From Gemmatimonadaceae bacterium (lineage in GTDB: Bacteria; Gemmatimonadota; Gemmatimonadetes; Gemmatimonadales; Gemmatimonadaceae), in assembly GCA_014377535.1 (NCBI GenBank), contig JACMPK010000184.1:1-36498 (forward strand): a stretch of DNA of 36,498 bases. Direction: 5' to 3'. The notes below the pieces were generated by a model. The model had not been told where the DNA came from, did not search any database, and was given only the letters and a program-made list of their open reading frames with translations. A program made the position numbers and the translations under genes. Positions 18,229-27,088 of the stretch are shown here, piece after piece. The first letter of the stretch is position 1. The number at the start of each line of letters is the position of its first letter.

Positions 18229-18782
18229 TACAGCAGACTCGCAATGTAAGGAACGTGACGGAAGCGTTCGGCGTGGTCCAGGCCGTACCCGACCAGGAAC
18301 TCGTCCGGCGCATCGAAACCAACGAACCGCACCGGGTGCGACAATTCGGTTGCAATGTGCTTGTGAAGCAACGCACAAATATCGAGCGACGCCGGGTTCC
18401 GCTCACTCAGTAACTTGACGAGGCGCTCCAGCGTGCGCCCCGAGTCCACGATGTCCTCGACCAGCAGAATGTGCTTGCCTTCCAGCGTGGTCTCCGGATC
18501 GTACAGCAACCGGACGTTCCCGCTCGACACCATCGCGTCGCCGTAACTCGAGGCTACAAGAAAGTCGACGGCGAGCGGACGGTGCACCTGCCGCACCAGA
18601 TCACTCACGAAGATGAAGCTGCCTTTCAGCAGCCCGAGCACAAGGAGATCGCCGTCGGGATACGCCGCCGTGATCTCGTTGCCGAGCTCGCGACACTTCG
18701 CCGCGAGCGCCGCCTCGTCGTACACGACGCGCCTCACGGCGCGTCCTTCCAATCGCGGGTCCGCCACCGACACGTCGCTCAC
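18228..18782 (-). CDS. hpt: Hypoxanthine(-guanine) phosphoribosyltransferase
   Basis: 184 residues. It salvages hypoxanthine and guanine by transfer from PRPP to give IMP and GMP. The PRPP-binding motif [14 protein letters not shown] is intact, the [12 protein letters not shown] loop precedes it, and the C-terminal [15 protein letters not shown] is typical of the family. No ATG gives a sensible N-terminus; the GTG at 18780-18782 does, about 12 nt after an AGGAG, and matches the usual length of about 180 residues. Lies between tilS and ftsH and is coupled to ftsH by a one-base overlap. The 190 nt between the tilS stop and this start hold nothing I can name. Confidence 0.93.
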   Translation of the reverse strand: MSDVSVADPRLEGRAVRRVVYDEAALAAKCRELGNEITAAYPDGDLLVLGLLKGSFIFVSDLVRQVHRPLAVDFLVASSYGDAMVSSGNVRLLYDPETTLEGKHILLVEDIVDSGRTLERLVKLLSERNPASLDICALLHKHIATELSHPVRFVGFDAPDEFLVGYGLDHAERFRHVPYIASLL

Positions 18783-18973
18783 TGAACTGATCGTCTCCTG
18801 ATGGCCCGAGCCATTGTCATACGCGTCATTGCGGCACTCTGCGCGACCAGAACAATCGCACTGCCATTTTCGCAGATCGTCGCAGCCGTCGGCCGACACC
18901 CGACCTGCTCCATGCACAAGGTAAAGCTCTGTTGCCCGTTCAGTGGTGCCCAGCGAATGTCCCTCGCGGCTAT

Positions 18974-19963
18974 TTAACTGCCCGCCCGGGTCCGCTCTAA
19001 GGTCCATCCGTCGCGCGTGCTTCGAACGCGTGCACCGCCGGAGAGTGGCATGGAGAGCCCAGTATTCCGCTTCGTAGTAAACACGGCGATCCGGGCAGTT
19101 CCCCTCCAGTCGAGCGCAATGCCCACCCGCCCAGCCACCTCGGGCCAGAACAGCGCCGCCTCATCGGCATCCGGCAATCGCGTGCGAGTGCGCGGCACCT
19201 GCACCAACCCGCCCTCAATCTGCACAACCGGTGCCCAGTGCTCGTCCACGGCCCTGCTGACGTCCGTGCGCCAGGATGCCGCAGTCTCGCCCAGCGCCAG
19301 CAGCCACGCGCGGAAACCTGGATCGTACCGTTCGAGTGTCGGCAGCAGCTCCAGCCTGACGCGATTGCGGAGGTGACGCAACGCGTCATTCGACGGATCG
19401 TCGCGGTAGCGGATTCCTGCTGCCGCTGCATGGGCGCGCACGGCATCGCGTCCCACGTGCAGGAGCGGTCGAAGCACCGGACCGGGTGCCAGCAGGCCCG
19501 CCAGGCCCCGTACACCCGAGCCGCGCAGGAGCCGCATGAAAACCGTCTCCGTCTGATCATCCTCGGTGTGCGCGGTCGCCACGGGTGCACCGAACTCGCG
19601 CCCCACGTTGCGCAGGAACGTCCATCGCGCCGCACGCCACGCCGCTTCGCGTGGCACCAGATCCGTCGCGATGCCCGATCGCACGGGGAGTCCGCGCGCG
19701 CGCGCCCAGGACACGACCAGTGCCGACGCCTCCGTCGCGAAGGGGCCGGTGCCATGATCGAACGTCGCAATGGCGCGCACGTCCATCGGCTGCGCCGCAT
19801 GCAGCACCGTCGCCATCACCATCGAATCGGCACCGCCGGACACTGCCAGCACCGCGGGACCCGTGAGCCGTGCCGACGGCACCCTCTCCCGCAGGCAGTC
19901 CGGGACCGTTAGTGTTCGTCGCAGACAATCAACCGGTGGAGTTGGCGTGGAAACGAACGGCAT
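18974..19963 (-). CDS. tilS: tRNA(Ile)-lysidine synthase TilS
   Basis: 329 residues from the ATG at 19961-19963. TilS ligates lysine to C34 of the tRNA-Ile CAU anticodon, changing it to read AUA. The N-type pyrophosphatase P-loop SGGADS is at 42-47 and the second signature HTEDDQTETVFMRLLRGSGVRGL is intact. The protein ends soon after the linker region, so the C-terminal tRNA-binding domain is short compared with the E. coli enzyme. The start is uncertain: a GTG at 19880-19882, preceded by GGGAGAG, would shorten it by 27 residues and avoid overlapping the small divergent gene at 19947. First gene of the tilS-hpt-ftsH block. Confidence 0.9.
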   Translation of the reverse strand: MPFVSTPTPPVDCLRRTLTVPDCLRERVPSARLTGPAVLAVSGGADSMVMATVLHAAQPMDVRAIATFDHGTGPFATEASALVVSWARARGLPVRSGIATDLVPREAAWRAARWTFLRNVGREFGAPVATAHTEDDQTETVFMRLLRGSGVRGLAGLLAPGPVLRPLLHVGRDAVRAHAAAAGIRYRDDPSNDALRHLRNRVRLELLPTLERYDPGFRAWLLALGETAASWRTDVSRAVDEHWAPVVQIEGGLVQVPRTRTRLPDADEAALFWPEVAGRVGIALDWRGTARIAVFTTKRNTGLSMPLSGGARVRSTRDGWTLERTRAGS

Positions 19964-20120
19964 TCTCGGCACTCTCTGGATGGGAATCGGCCTCGGCGCG
20001 TACTTCCTGGCACTGACCTGGATCAACGTGCTGCTTGGCTCGTTCCTGACCCCGCTCTTCATTGTGCCAATGACATGGCTTCAGGACAGGATCGTCGCCA
20101 AGCCTTCGGATCGCCGTTGA
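19947..20120 (+). CDS. Small membrane protein, function unknown
   Basis: 57 residues from a GTG with a GGTGGAG about 5 nt upstream. After a short polar N-terminus the sequence is strongly hydrophobic from about residue 6 to 42 (WMGIGLGAYFLALTWINVLL, then FLTPLFIVPMTWL) and ends with a basic QDRIVAKPSDRR tail, so one long or two short membrane helices with a cytoplasmic C-terminus are likely. It overlaps the longest possible start of tilS on the other strand by 17 nt. A strong terminator hairpin begins 37 nt after its stop, which supports a real transcript. No homologue recognised. Confidence 0.6.
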   Translation: METNGILGTLWMGIGLGAYFLALTWINVLLGSFLTPLFIVPMTWLQDRIVAKPSDRR

Positions 20121-20156
20121 TCGAACGGTACGGCTGAAGCGGATGACGGGGAAAAT

Positions 20157-20198
20157 ACGCAGCGGGGCGCGCTTCACGTAGAGCGCGCCCCGCTGCGT
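20157..20198 (-). terminator. Strong bidirectional terminator after amtB
   Basis: Perfect 17-bp stem: ACGCAGCGGGGCGCGCT at 20157-20173 pairs with 20182-20198 across the 8-nt loop TCACGTAG. On the minus strand it is followed by ATTTT, so it ends the glnK-amtB transcript; on the plus strand it is followed by only TT before C, which may still terminate the small membrane gene. Confidence 0.88.
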
Positions 20199-20221
20199 TT
20201 CCGCTGGCCAGCGCCGACCGG

Positions 20222-21556
20222 TTACTCCACGCTGGTGACCGTCCGCCCAAAGATTTCGTGCGCCGGCAGCACCACGCGCTGGCCCAGCGAAACCGCCTGC
20301 CCGGCAAATTCCGACAGTCCACCAGCGTGATAACCTTCCTCGCGATGCTCGGACGTGTCCACGCCAGAAAGCTCGTCGGCGAGCGAGATCCGGATTGTTG
20401 TGACGGCGTTCACCATCAGCACGACGGCCGGTGTCATCACGCTCACGAAGGCGATCGTGGCCAGCACTGCCACGGCCTGCACGCCAAGCAGGTGCACGTT
20501 GCCGGTCAGCAGGCCGTCGGCACCATTCTTGTTGATCAGCTTCGTCGCGAACACACCCGTCGCCAGCGCGCCGACGATGCCGGATACGCCGTGACATGCG
20601 AAGACATCCAGCGCATCGTCGACCGACGTTCTGGCCCGCAACTGGATCGCGGCATAGGCACACACCGACCCGATGCAGCCGATCGCGATGGCCGACATCG
20701 GCGAGACATAACCAGCCGCCGGCGTGATGGCCACGAGTCCGGCGACCGCGCCGGTCGGCGCGCCCACCGCCGTCGCATGACGCGTACGGATGAAGTCCAC
20801 GAGCAGCCATGAGAGCAGGCCGGCTGCCGCCGCCGTGTGCGTGGTGATCGCGGCATTGGCGGCGATGCCGTTGGCGGCCAGCGCGGACCCGGCATTGAAC
20901 CCGAACCACCCGAACCAGAGAATGCCGGCACCGATCAGCGTCATCGGCACGTTGTGCGGCAAAATTGCCGTGCGGCCCGCGTCATGACGACGACCGAGCA
21001 TGCGGGCCAGTATCAGCGCCGCGACGCCGGCGCTGATGTGCACCACCGTGCCACCGGCAAAGTCCAGCGCACCGAGTGAACGCAGCCAGCCGCCATCGGC
21101 CCAGACCCAGTGTGCGAGCGGCACGTAGACGAGACCACCCCAGAGCAACGCGAAGAGCAGTAACGCCGTGAAGCGCATGCGCTCCACCACGGCACCGCTG
21201 ATCAGGGCGACCGTGATGCCCGCGAACATCATCTGGAACGACGAGAACAGCACATGCGGCACGCTGGCGCTGTATGTCGCATTCGGCGTGGCACCCACAC
21301 CCTGCATGCCGAGCCATGCGAGGCCACCCAGCCACGCCGAACCAGGTGAAAACGCCAGCGAGTAGCCCACCACCACCCAGAACACCGACATCACGGCGAG
21401 TGCACCAAAGCTCATGAGCATCGTGTTCAGCACCGCGCGGTTGCGCGCCAGCCCACCGTAAAAACACGCGAGCCCCGGCACCATGATCAGCACGAGCGCG
21501 GTGGAGATCAGCACCCATGCCGTGTCGCCGGCAACGATCGTCGACTCGGGGCTCAC
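20222..21556 (-). CDS. amtB: Ammonium transporter AmtB
   Basis: 444 residues with 11 expected membrane helices. The conducting site is present: Asp165 (LDFAGGT), the twin histidines His173 (VVHISAG) and His322 (ACHGVSG), the phenylalanine gate Phe107 (SSFQMMFA) and the FGFNAGSA and GAPTGAVAGL segments. No N-terminal signal peptide is evident, as in many Amt proteins outside enterobacteria. It admits ammonium across the inner membrane when external nitrogen is scarce. The start is a GTG overlapping the glnK stop by 4 nt (GTGA), so GlnK and AmtB are made together. A strong hairpin follows the stop. Confidence 0.96.
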   Translation of the reverse strand: MSPESTIVAGDTAWVLISTALVLIMVPGLACFYGGLARNRAVLNTMLMSFGALAVMSVFWVVVGYSLAFSPGSAWLGGLAWLGMQGVGATPNATYSASVPHVLFSSFQMMFAGITVALISGAVVERMRFTALLLFALLWGGLVYVPLAHWVWADGGWLRSLGALDFAGGTVVHISAGVAALILARMLGRRHDAGRTAILPHNVPMTLIGAGILWFGWFGFNAGSALAANGIAANAAITTHTAAAAGLLSWLLVDFIRTRHATAVGAPTGAVAGLVAITPAAGYVSPMSAIAIGCIGSVCAYAAIQLRARTSVDDALDVFACHGVSGIVGALATGVFATKLINKNGADGLLTGNVHLLGVQAVAVLATIAFVSVMTPAVVLMVNAVTTIRISLADELSGVDTSEHREEGYHAGGLSEFAGQAVSLGQRVVLPAHEIFGRTVTSVE

Positions 21557-21945
21557 GACCCCACCTGCCGCTGCGCCAGTCGCTGCACGGCATCGGCGGT
21601 GACGGGTGTCAGTGCGGCGGTGTCCTCCTCGCCGGTGCGAATGCGCACGACACGATCGAGATGCTGCACGAAGATCTTGCCGTCACCGACGTTGCCGGTG
21701 CGCGCTGCGGAGAGGATTGCCGCGATGGTCGGTTCGACGTAGTGCTCTGAGACCGCCATCTCGACCTTCACTTTCTCGTGGAATTCCAGCACCACTGTCT
21801 CCGCACGATACTGCTGCACGATCTCGCGCTCACCACCATGGCCCGAAACGCGGGAGAAGGTGACGCCGGTGACGCCGGCACGAAACAGCGCGGCCTTTAC
21901 GTCGGCAAGGCATTCGGGTCTGATGATGGCGGTGATCAGCTTCAT
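21553..21945 (-). CDS. glnK: PII nitrogen regulator GlnK with altered T-loop
   Basis: 130 residues. GlnK binds AmtB and closes its pore when nitrogen is plentiful. The core aligns without gaps to E. coli GlnK: MKLITAIIRP at the start, Lys58, the nucleotide-binding TGNVGDGKIFV (83-93, Lys90), Arg101 and Arg103. The T-loop differs: Arg47, which plugs AmtB, and Tyr46 are kept, but the uridylylation residue Tyr51 is Val, and Gln39, which helps coordinate Mg and 2-oxoglutarate, is Glu. The C-terminus is about 18 residues longer than usual. ATG at 21943-21945 has an AAGGAA 11 nt upstream. Coupled to amtB by a 4-nt overlap. Confidence 0.93.
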   Translation of the reverse strand: MKLITAIIRPECLADVKAALFRAGVTGVTFSRVSGHGGEREIVQQYRAETVVLEFHEKVKVEMAVSEHYVEPTIAAILSAARTGNVGDGKIFVQHLDRVVRIRTGEEDTAALTPVTADAVQRLAQRQVGS

Positions 21946-22190
21946 GGACGGTGCGTTCCTTTGTGTCGGCGACGGTGGCGGGAAGTATCGGGAGATGGCC
22001 GGCGTCGGCTCGCTGTCGCATGATGGCGAGATTAGGTCCAGAATGCTACGCCGGACCCGGCCGCCCGCGACAGAGGGCCGGCGCAGGCATGCCCGCTGAC
22101 GTGCGGCAGGTGGACGGACGATGCATCTCATGCCGCTATCCTTGGTGCATCGCGTCCCTGGTGGGCCCCCTCGCACCTCATAGCTCGCTG

Positions 22191-25076
22191 ATGTCCTTCC
22201 TTCGCCTCATCGCTCGACGCCGCGCGCGGGCCGTTGCACCGCTCGTCGCCCTGTTTGTTGTCACCATGCCCCTGGCAGCGCAGGATATCGTCCGCAGCGC
22301 CGCGGCCTGGCGCACGATTCGCACGCAGTGGTTCGACCTCCACTATCCGCTGGATACCGAGGCCTGGGCACAGGACCTCGCCCCGCGTCTGGACGCCGTG
22401 CGCGACGCGGTGGCCGGTTTGGTGGGCTTCGCGCCCGCGGGCCGCACGACGATCGTGATCGATGATCCGTTCAACGTGGCCAACGGCAAGGCCATTCCGA
22501 TCCTCGGCTCGCCTGCGGTGCATCTCTGGGTGACACCGCCCGGACCCACCGACCAGATCGCGAATCACCGTGGCTGGGGCTTGAAGCTGGTTGCACACGA
22601 ATTCGGCCACGTCGCACACCTCAGCCGACCGGCGCGGCGTACGCAGTGGTTCTGGCACCTGCTGCCCGCCCAGGTCAGCCCGCTCGCGGTCTTCACGCCA
22701 CGCTGGGCCGTCGAGGGCTACGCCACGTGGATCGAGGGCCGTCTCACCGGCAGCGGCCGCCCGCACGGCGCCTGGCGCCCTGCCCTGCTGCGCGAGCTGG
22801 CGCTGGAAGGGCGGCTGCCGTCATACGGCGCGCTGAGTGCCGGCGGTGGCTACAAGGGTGGCAGCATGGCGTACCTGGCCGGCTCGGCATTCTGGGAATG
22901 GCTGGCCGCGCAGCGTGGCGATACGTCCATGACGCTGGTCTTCCGGCGCCAGTCGGCACGCGTGGGCCGCTCGTTCGACGAGGCGTTCCGCGGTGTGTAC
23001 GGCGACTCGCCCTCGATGCTCTACGGTCGGTTCAGCGCCGAACTCACCGCGAAATCGTTCATGGTCGATTCGGCGCTGCGACGCAGCGGCATCGTGCGCG
23101 GTACGCGACTCGCACGCTACACCGGGTCCGTGAGCGGGCCGGCCGCAAGTCGCGACGGACAGCGCATTGCGCTGGTGCTGCCGTCGCAACGCGGCAGATC
23201 GTCACGCGTGATCGTGACGAAGCCCGACACGCAGCCCGCCATTCCGCTGGAACGGCAGCAGGTGCAGCGGCAGCTGGCGCGCGACCCGCAGGATGTGGCC
23301 GCGGTGCGCGTGTATCCGCGGCTGGTGACGCCCCTTGCGACACTCACGGCGCGTCGCGGCCGCACCTTCGGCAACCCGCGCTTCATGGATGCCGCAGGCA
23401 CGCTGCTGCTGCTGGAGTCGTGGAGCGTGCGACCCGACGCGACACAGCGTCCGGACCTGATGGTGTGGAACACAGCGACCAACCGCGTCACGCCGGTCAC
23501 CGATGGCGCCGCGGTGCAGGACGGCGATCCGTCACCCGACGGCACGCGCGCCGCGGCGGTGCGGTGCCTCGGTGGATCGTGCAGCCTGGTGCTCGTCTCG
23601 ATGACGACGGGTGCCGTGTCGACACTGGCCGCCGGCTCGCCGGTCAAGGTGTTCAGCCATCCGCGCTGGTCGCCGGACGGCTCGCAGCTCGTCACCACCG
23701 TGCAGGATCGCGACGGGCTGTGGCGCCTCGCGCTGATCGATCCGCGCAGTGGTGCACAGACGATCGTATCGCCCGACGATGACGTGAACCGGCACTCTGC
23801 GAGTTTCGATGCGAGCGGGCGCGAACTGGTCTACGTGAGCGAAGCCGGTGGCATTCCGAACGTCGAGACGTTGCGCCTGCACGATGGCCAGCGCACACAG
23901 CGCACACGCGTGTCGGGCAGCGTGTACCATCCCGCACCGCTGCCCGGTGGCGGCGTGCTGTATCTCGCCGAATACGCCGGCGGCATGGACCTGTATCGCG
24001 TCGACGCCGCAACGGTGGTGCGTGGTGAGGCGACCGGCGCCGATGCCGCCGCGCTGGTGCCCGCGGTGCCGCGCGCGCGCGAGCCGGCACTGGAGCTGGC
24101 GACACGGCCGGTGGCGCCACCGGTCGCGTACGGCGTCGGCCCGCGCCGCTATCGGCTCATGGCGCAGGCGTCACTCGCGCGCGATGGCCTGATGCACAGC
24201 GGTGTGCTGGCAAGCACCGACCCGGCCAACCGCCTGACCTGGATGGCGGCTGGCTACGTCGGTGGCCGTGGTGCGTGGCGCGGCGGCGTCGGCAGCGTGG
24301 CATGGTACGGATCCAGGCCCAACCTGCGCACGGAGGCGCTCTGGCTGGAGCAGCGCGCCAGCGCGCAACGGAACGCCGGCGTGACCACGCTGCCCGACAT
24401 GCGGCTCGCGGGCGGATCGATGTCCGCCGTGCTCCCGCTGGCCGGTACCTCGCGCGCACAGCGCATGTCGCTGAGCGGTTTCGCGGGTGCCGCGGCGACC
24501 GTCGGTGATGCGGCGCGATTCCGTGCACTGATCACCGCGCAATATGGCGCCGGCACGGTGATCGGCTGGCGACGCGCCGCGGGGGTGAGTCTGCGCGCCG
24601 GCGTCGGCACGCTTGGCGACAGCAGCTTTGCGCGCGTGAGCGCTGGCGGCTACGTGAACGTGCTGCGCACGCGCGTGGACGCACGCATGCATCACGCGAC
24701 ACGACACACGCCGCGTCTCGAGCAATTCAGCGCCGGTGGGTTTGCACCGCCGCTCGACGACGAGGCCACGCTCGCGCAGCGCATCGCGCTTCCCGCACTG
24801 CCGGCCGGCATCGCGACGGGCCGCGCGCTGTACGAGCTGCGTATCGCGCGACCATCGCCATTGGCGCTCGGTACGATCTATGCGCATTCCGTCGGCAGTT
24901 CGTGGACGGTGAACCGCCACGCGGCCGTCGTCGGCATCGAGCAAGGTGTCGACCTCGATTACCTGGGCATCGCGGGATTGCCGCGCCTGCGCGCACTGGT
25001 CGGAGTGGCGCGCATCGTTCGCGGACCGCTGGCCGACAAGGCGTCTGCGTACCTGACACTCGGCTGGCGTCCCTGA
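22191..25076 (+). CDS. Secreted multidomain protein: HEXXH metalloprotease, TolB-like propeller, beta-rich C-terminus
   Basis: 961 residues from ATG 22191, which opens a signal peptide cut near PLAAQ (residue 31). Residues about 40-295 look like a peptidase-MA/gluzincin domain: HEFGH at 136-140 and, 35 residues later, Glu175 in AVEGYATWIEG as probable third zinc ligand. Residues about 315-610 contain WD40/TolB-like blades (GDPSPDGTRAA, HPRWSPDGSQLV, ASFDASGRELVYVSE). The last 300 residues are alternating hydrophobic, small and aromatic segments ending in YLTLGWRP, which could be an outer-membrane barrel or another beta domain. Divergent from glnK across 245 nt. It probably acts on the cell surface; its targets are unknown. 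Confidence 0.85.
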   Translation: MSFLRLIARRRARAVAPLVALFVVTMPLAAQDIVRSAAAWRTIRTQWFDLHYPLDTEAWAQDLAPRLDAVRDAVAGLVGFAPAGRTTIVIDDPFNVANGKAIPILGSPAVHLWVTPPGPTDQIANHRGWGLKLVAHEFGHVAHLSRPARRTQWFWHLLPAQVSPLAVFTPRWAVEGYATWIEGRLTGSGRPHGAWRPALLRELALEGRLPSYGALSAGGGYKGGSMAYLAGSAFWEWLAAQRGDTSMTLVFRRQSARVGRSFDEAFRGVYGDSPSMLYGRFSAELTAKSFMVDSALRRSGIVRGTRLARYTGSVSGPAASRDGQRIALVLPSQRGRSSRVIVTKPDTQPAIPLERQQVQRQLARDPQDVAAVRVYPRLVTPLATLTARRGRTFGNPRFMDAAGTLLLLESWSVRPDATQRPDLMVWNTATNRVTPVTDGAAVQDGDPSPDGTRAAAVRCLGGSCSLVLVSMTTGAVSTLAAGSPVKVFSHPRWSPDGSQLVTTVQDRDGLWRLALIDPRSGAQTIVSPDDDVNRHSASFDASGRELVYVSEAGGIPNVETLRLHDGQRTQRTRVSGSVYHPAPLPGGGVLYLAEYAGGMDLYRVDAATVVRGEATGADAAALVPAVPRAREPALELATRPVAPPVAYGVGPRRYRLMAQASLARDGLMHSGVLASTDPANRLTWMAAGYVGGRGAWRGGVGSVAWYGSRPNLRTEALWLEQRASAQRNAGVTTLPDMRLAGGSMSAVLPLAGTSRAQRMSLSGFAGAAATVGDAARFRALITAQYGAGTVIGWRRAAGVSLRAGVGTLGDSSFARVSAGGYVNVLRTRVDARMHHATRHTPRLEQFSAGGFAPPLDDEATLAQRIALPALPAGIATGRALYELRIARPSPLALGTIYAHSVGSSWTVNRHAAVVGIEQGVDLDYLGIAGLPRLRALVGVARIVRGPLADKASAYLTLGWRP

Positions 25077-25172
25077 CAGATACCGTGACCGGGCATCACT
25101 GCTGCGGGACGCGGATCGTGATTGCTGCGGGCGAGCGGTTTCGCGGTGCCGCGCGTGTGTCGTGCTCTCGAC

Positions 25173-25204
25173 GCGCGTCACGGCCCTCGCGCGTCACGGC
25201 CCTC
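25173..25204. repeat. Two tandem 16-bp units
   Basis: GCGCGTCACGGCCCTC occurs twice head to tail (25173-25188 and 25189-25204) in the non-coding gap after the protease-propeller gene. Probably slippage; no other copy was noticed in the window. Confidence 0.8.
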
Positions 25205-25223
25205 GCGCGCAACAGACTGGCGA

Positions 25224-25253
25224 GCGAGCAGGGCGGGTGCGCGCCCTGCTCGC
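25224..25253. terminator. Hairpin between convergent genes
   Basis: A perfect 12-bp stem, GCGAGCAGGGCG paired with CGCCCTGCTCGC over a 6-nt loop, lies between the convergent protease-propeller gene and the YbjN gene. T-runs are poor on both sides (TTCC on the plus side), so termination is inferred from stem strength and position. Confidence 0.65.
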
Positions 25254-25268
25254 TTCCACGCCCAGCGC

Positions 25269-25706
25269 TTACGAGACGTGCGTGCGGAACGACTTGACGA
25301 TCAGCTTCACCGTGTCGAACCAGACCTTGATCGAGTCGTCGCTCACGCCACCTTCCAGATCGTAATCCAGCTCGATGCACGGATCGCCGTCTGAATCGAT
25401 GTAGGCGCGACCGAAGCGCTTCGTCTTGTTCCACTCGTTGACCTTCGTGAGCGTCGCACCGGTGCCCGAGAGGCCAAAATAGGCCTGCATGGTCTGGCCT
25501 TGAATGAAGAAGACGACCTTCGAGCCAGTCATCTGCACAATGACGTTGCCCTTCTCGTTCGCGGTGCCTTCGAGGCCCTTCTCCTTCAACAGCGTGATCA
25601 GCTGCGTGGCGGTGATACGCTCACGAATCTGTGCTGAAGCTGGCGCGGTGAGCACGACCGCGAAAGCAACAGCAGCGAGCCAGCGGATCGAGCGGAGCAT
25701 GGACAT
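25269..25706 (-). CDS. Secreted YbjN-domain protein
   Basis: 145 residues. The ATG at 25704-25706 is preferred because a GAGG lies 9 nt upstream; an ATG six bases further in is possible. A signal peptide (MLRSIRWLAAVAFAVVLTAPASA) is followed by a YbjN-type domain, a small alpha-beta fold related to type III secretion chaperones: RITATQLITLLKEKGLEG, VIVQMTGSKVVFFI, RFGRAYIDSDGDPCIELDYDLEGGVSDDSIKVWFDTV. In enterobacteria YbjN affects motility and stress responses; here a periplasmic role is likely because of the signal. The upstream 25 nt are unusually AT-rich (around 25716-25740), which may be its promoter. Confidence 0.85.
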   Translation of the reverse strand: MSMLRSIRWLAAVAFAVVLTAPASAQIRERITATQLITLLKEKGLEGTANEKGNVIVQMTGSKVVFFIQGQTMQAYFGLSGTGATLTKVNEWNKTKRFGRAYIDSDGDPCIELDYDLEGGVSDDSIKVWFDTVKLIVKSFRTHVS

Positions 25707-25864
25707 GAAGGGCAGCCTCGGAAAATTGTTCAATAAAAAACGAGTCGCATGAGCAACAGCGTAGTCAACCACCGAGAAGAACGGCAGTCCAGTCGGCTCG
25801 CCTGTCGCTTCCCGATCACTGTCAGGCAGCTCATCTGGCATTCACACGATCGCTCCTGTCCCCG

Positions 25865-27088
25865 TCAGCGAACCGTGGCCGCCCCGATCCCGGCCGCACG
25901 CCCGGTCGCCCACGCCCACAGGAAGTTGTAGCCGCCGATGGGCCCGAACGCGTCGAGCACCTCGCCGCAGAGATACAGGCCCGGGTGCTTGCGGCTCTCC
26001 ATCGTGCGAGCGTCGATCTCGGCGAGGCTCACGCCACCACCGGTAACCTCGGCCTTCTTGTAGCCCTCGTCGCCGGCCCACGGCAGGTCGCCACGCACCA
26101 GCACGTCCACGAGCCGCAACCGTTCCTCGCGACGCAACTCGCTCAGTGGGCGCAGCGGATCCACGTCGGCGCGCTGAATCAGCACCGCTGCCAGCCGCTC
26201 CGGCAGTTCGGCGCGCACGGCACCCGACACGGTGCGTGCGCCATGCGGCCGCAGGCGCGCCGCCCAGTCCTCGTCGCCCAGTGGCGTCCAGCGCACGGAG
26301 ATGGCGGCCCGGGTCCCGCTGCGTGCACGCGCGCGCACCGCGATGTGCGACACGTTCAACACCGACGGGCCGCTGTAGCCGCGATGCGTGAACAGGAAGC
26401 CTCCGCTGGCCTTCGCCTGTTCGCCGTCCGACTTTGCCGTGAGCGTAACCGGCAGCGAGATGCCGGCAAGCTCCGTGAAATCGCCTGGCTCCACGGTGAT
26501 CGGCGTCAGTGCGGCGTAGGTCGTGTGGATGGTGTGCCCCAGGCGGCGCAGCACGGCCAGCCCGCGGCCATCGCTGCCGGTGTTGGGAACCGACAATCCG
26601 CCGGTCGCGACGATCACGGTGTCGGCTTCCAGCACGCGGCCATCGTCGCAGGTGACGCTCCATCCGTGGCCAACCGGCGCGATGTCGTCCACGCTGGTCT
26701 CCATGACCAGATCCACACCCTCGCGCAGTGCGCAGGCCATCAGGCCGTCACGCACGTCACGCGCCTTGTGCGAAGCCGGAAAGAGCTTCAGCGACTCCTC
26801 CTCATGCTCCAGCGGAATGCCCAGGTCCTGCTCGAAGAAGCGAATCTGGTCGGCGAGAGGCCATGAGCGGATGATCCGGCGCAGGACGTTCGGCGACGAC
26901 TCGGTAACGAATCGCTCCTCATCCACGCGCGACGGCAGCACGTTACACCGCCCGCCGCCGCTGATGAGGATTTTGCGGCCACCGTCCTTCGTGCGTTCCA
27001 GCAGGGTCGTGCGCGCACCCGCTCGGGCCGCGAAGATGGCGGCCATGGTGCCGGCAGCGCCTGCCCCGATCACGATGACATGCGTCAC
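25865..27088 (-). CDS. BaiN/RdsA-family NAD(P)/FAD-dependent oxidoreductase (HI0933-like)
   Basis: 407 residues from the GTG at 27086-27088, which places the FAD dinucleotide motif VIVIGAGAAGTMAA at the very start as in relatives. The family signature GGGRCNV follows at about residue 48, and the second FAD contact region near the end reads GLYLCGEVLDAFGPIGGYNFLWAWATGRAAG. Members reduce unsaturated or 3-dehydro substrates, as BaiN does in bile-acid dehydroxylation, but most have no known substrate. Cytoplasmic. In-frame upstream codons back to 27217 are Pro/Ala/Arg-rich and unlike the family. Same strand as the YbjN gene, 158 nt before it, probably separate. Confidence 0.9.
   Translation of the reverse strand: MTHVIVIGAGAAGTMAAIFAARAGARTTLLERTKDGGRKILISGGGRCNVLPSRVDEERFVTESSPNVLRRIIRSWPLADQIRFFEQDLGIPLEHEEESLKLFPASHKARDVRDGLMACALREGVDLVMETSVDDIAPVGHGWSVTCDDGRVLEADTVIVATGGLSVPNTGSDGRGLAVLRRLGHTIHTTYAALTPITVEPGDFTELAGISLPVTLTAKSDGEQAKASGGFLFTHRGYSGPSVLNVSHIAVRARARSGTRAAISVRWTPLGDEDWAARLRPHGARTVSGAVRAELPERLAAVLIQRADVDPLRPLSELRREERLRLVDVLVRGDLPWAGDEGYKKAEVTGGGVSLAEIDARTMESRKHPGLYLCGEVLDAFGPIGGYNFLWAWATGRAAGIGAATVR

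Noticed and set aside
25716-25770. Promoter in the AT-rich leader of the YbjN gene
   Set aside because: Candidate -35 and -10 hexamers could be chosen only with poor matches or wrong spacing, so no exact site is claimed.
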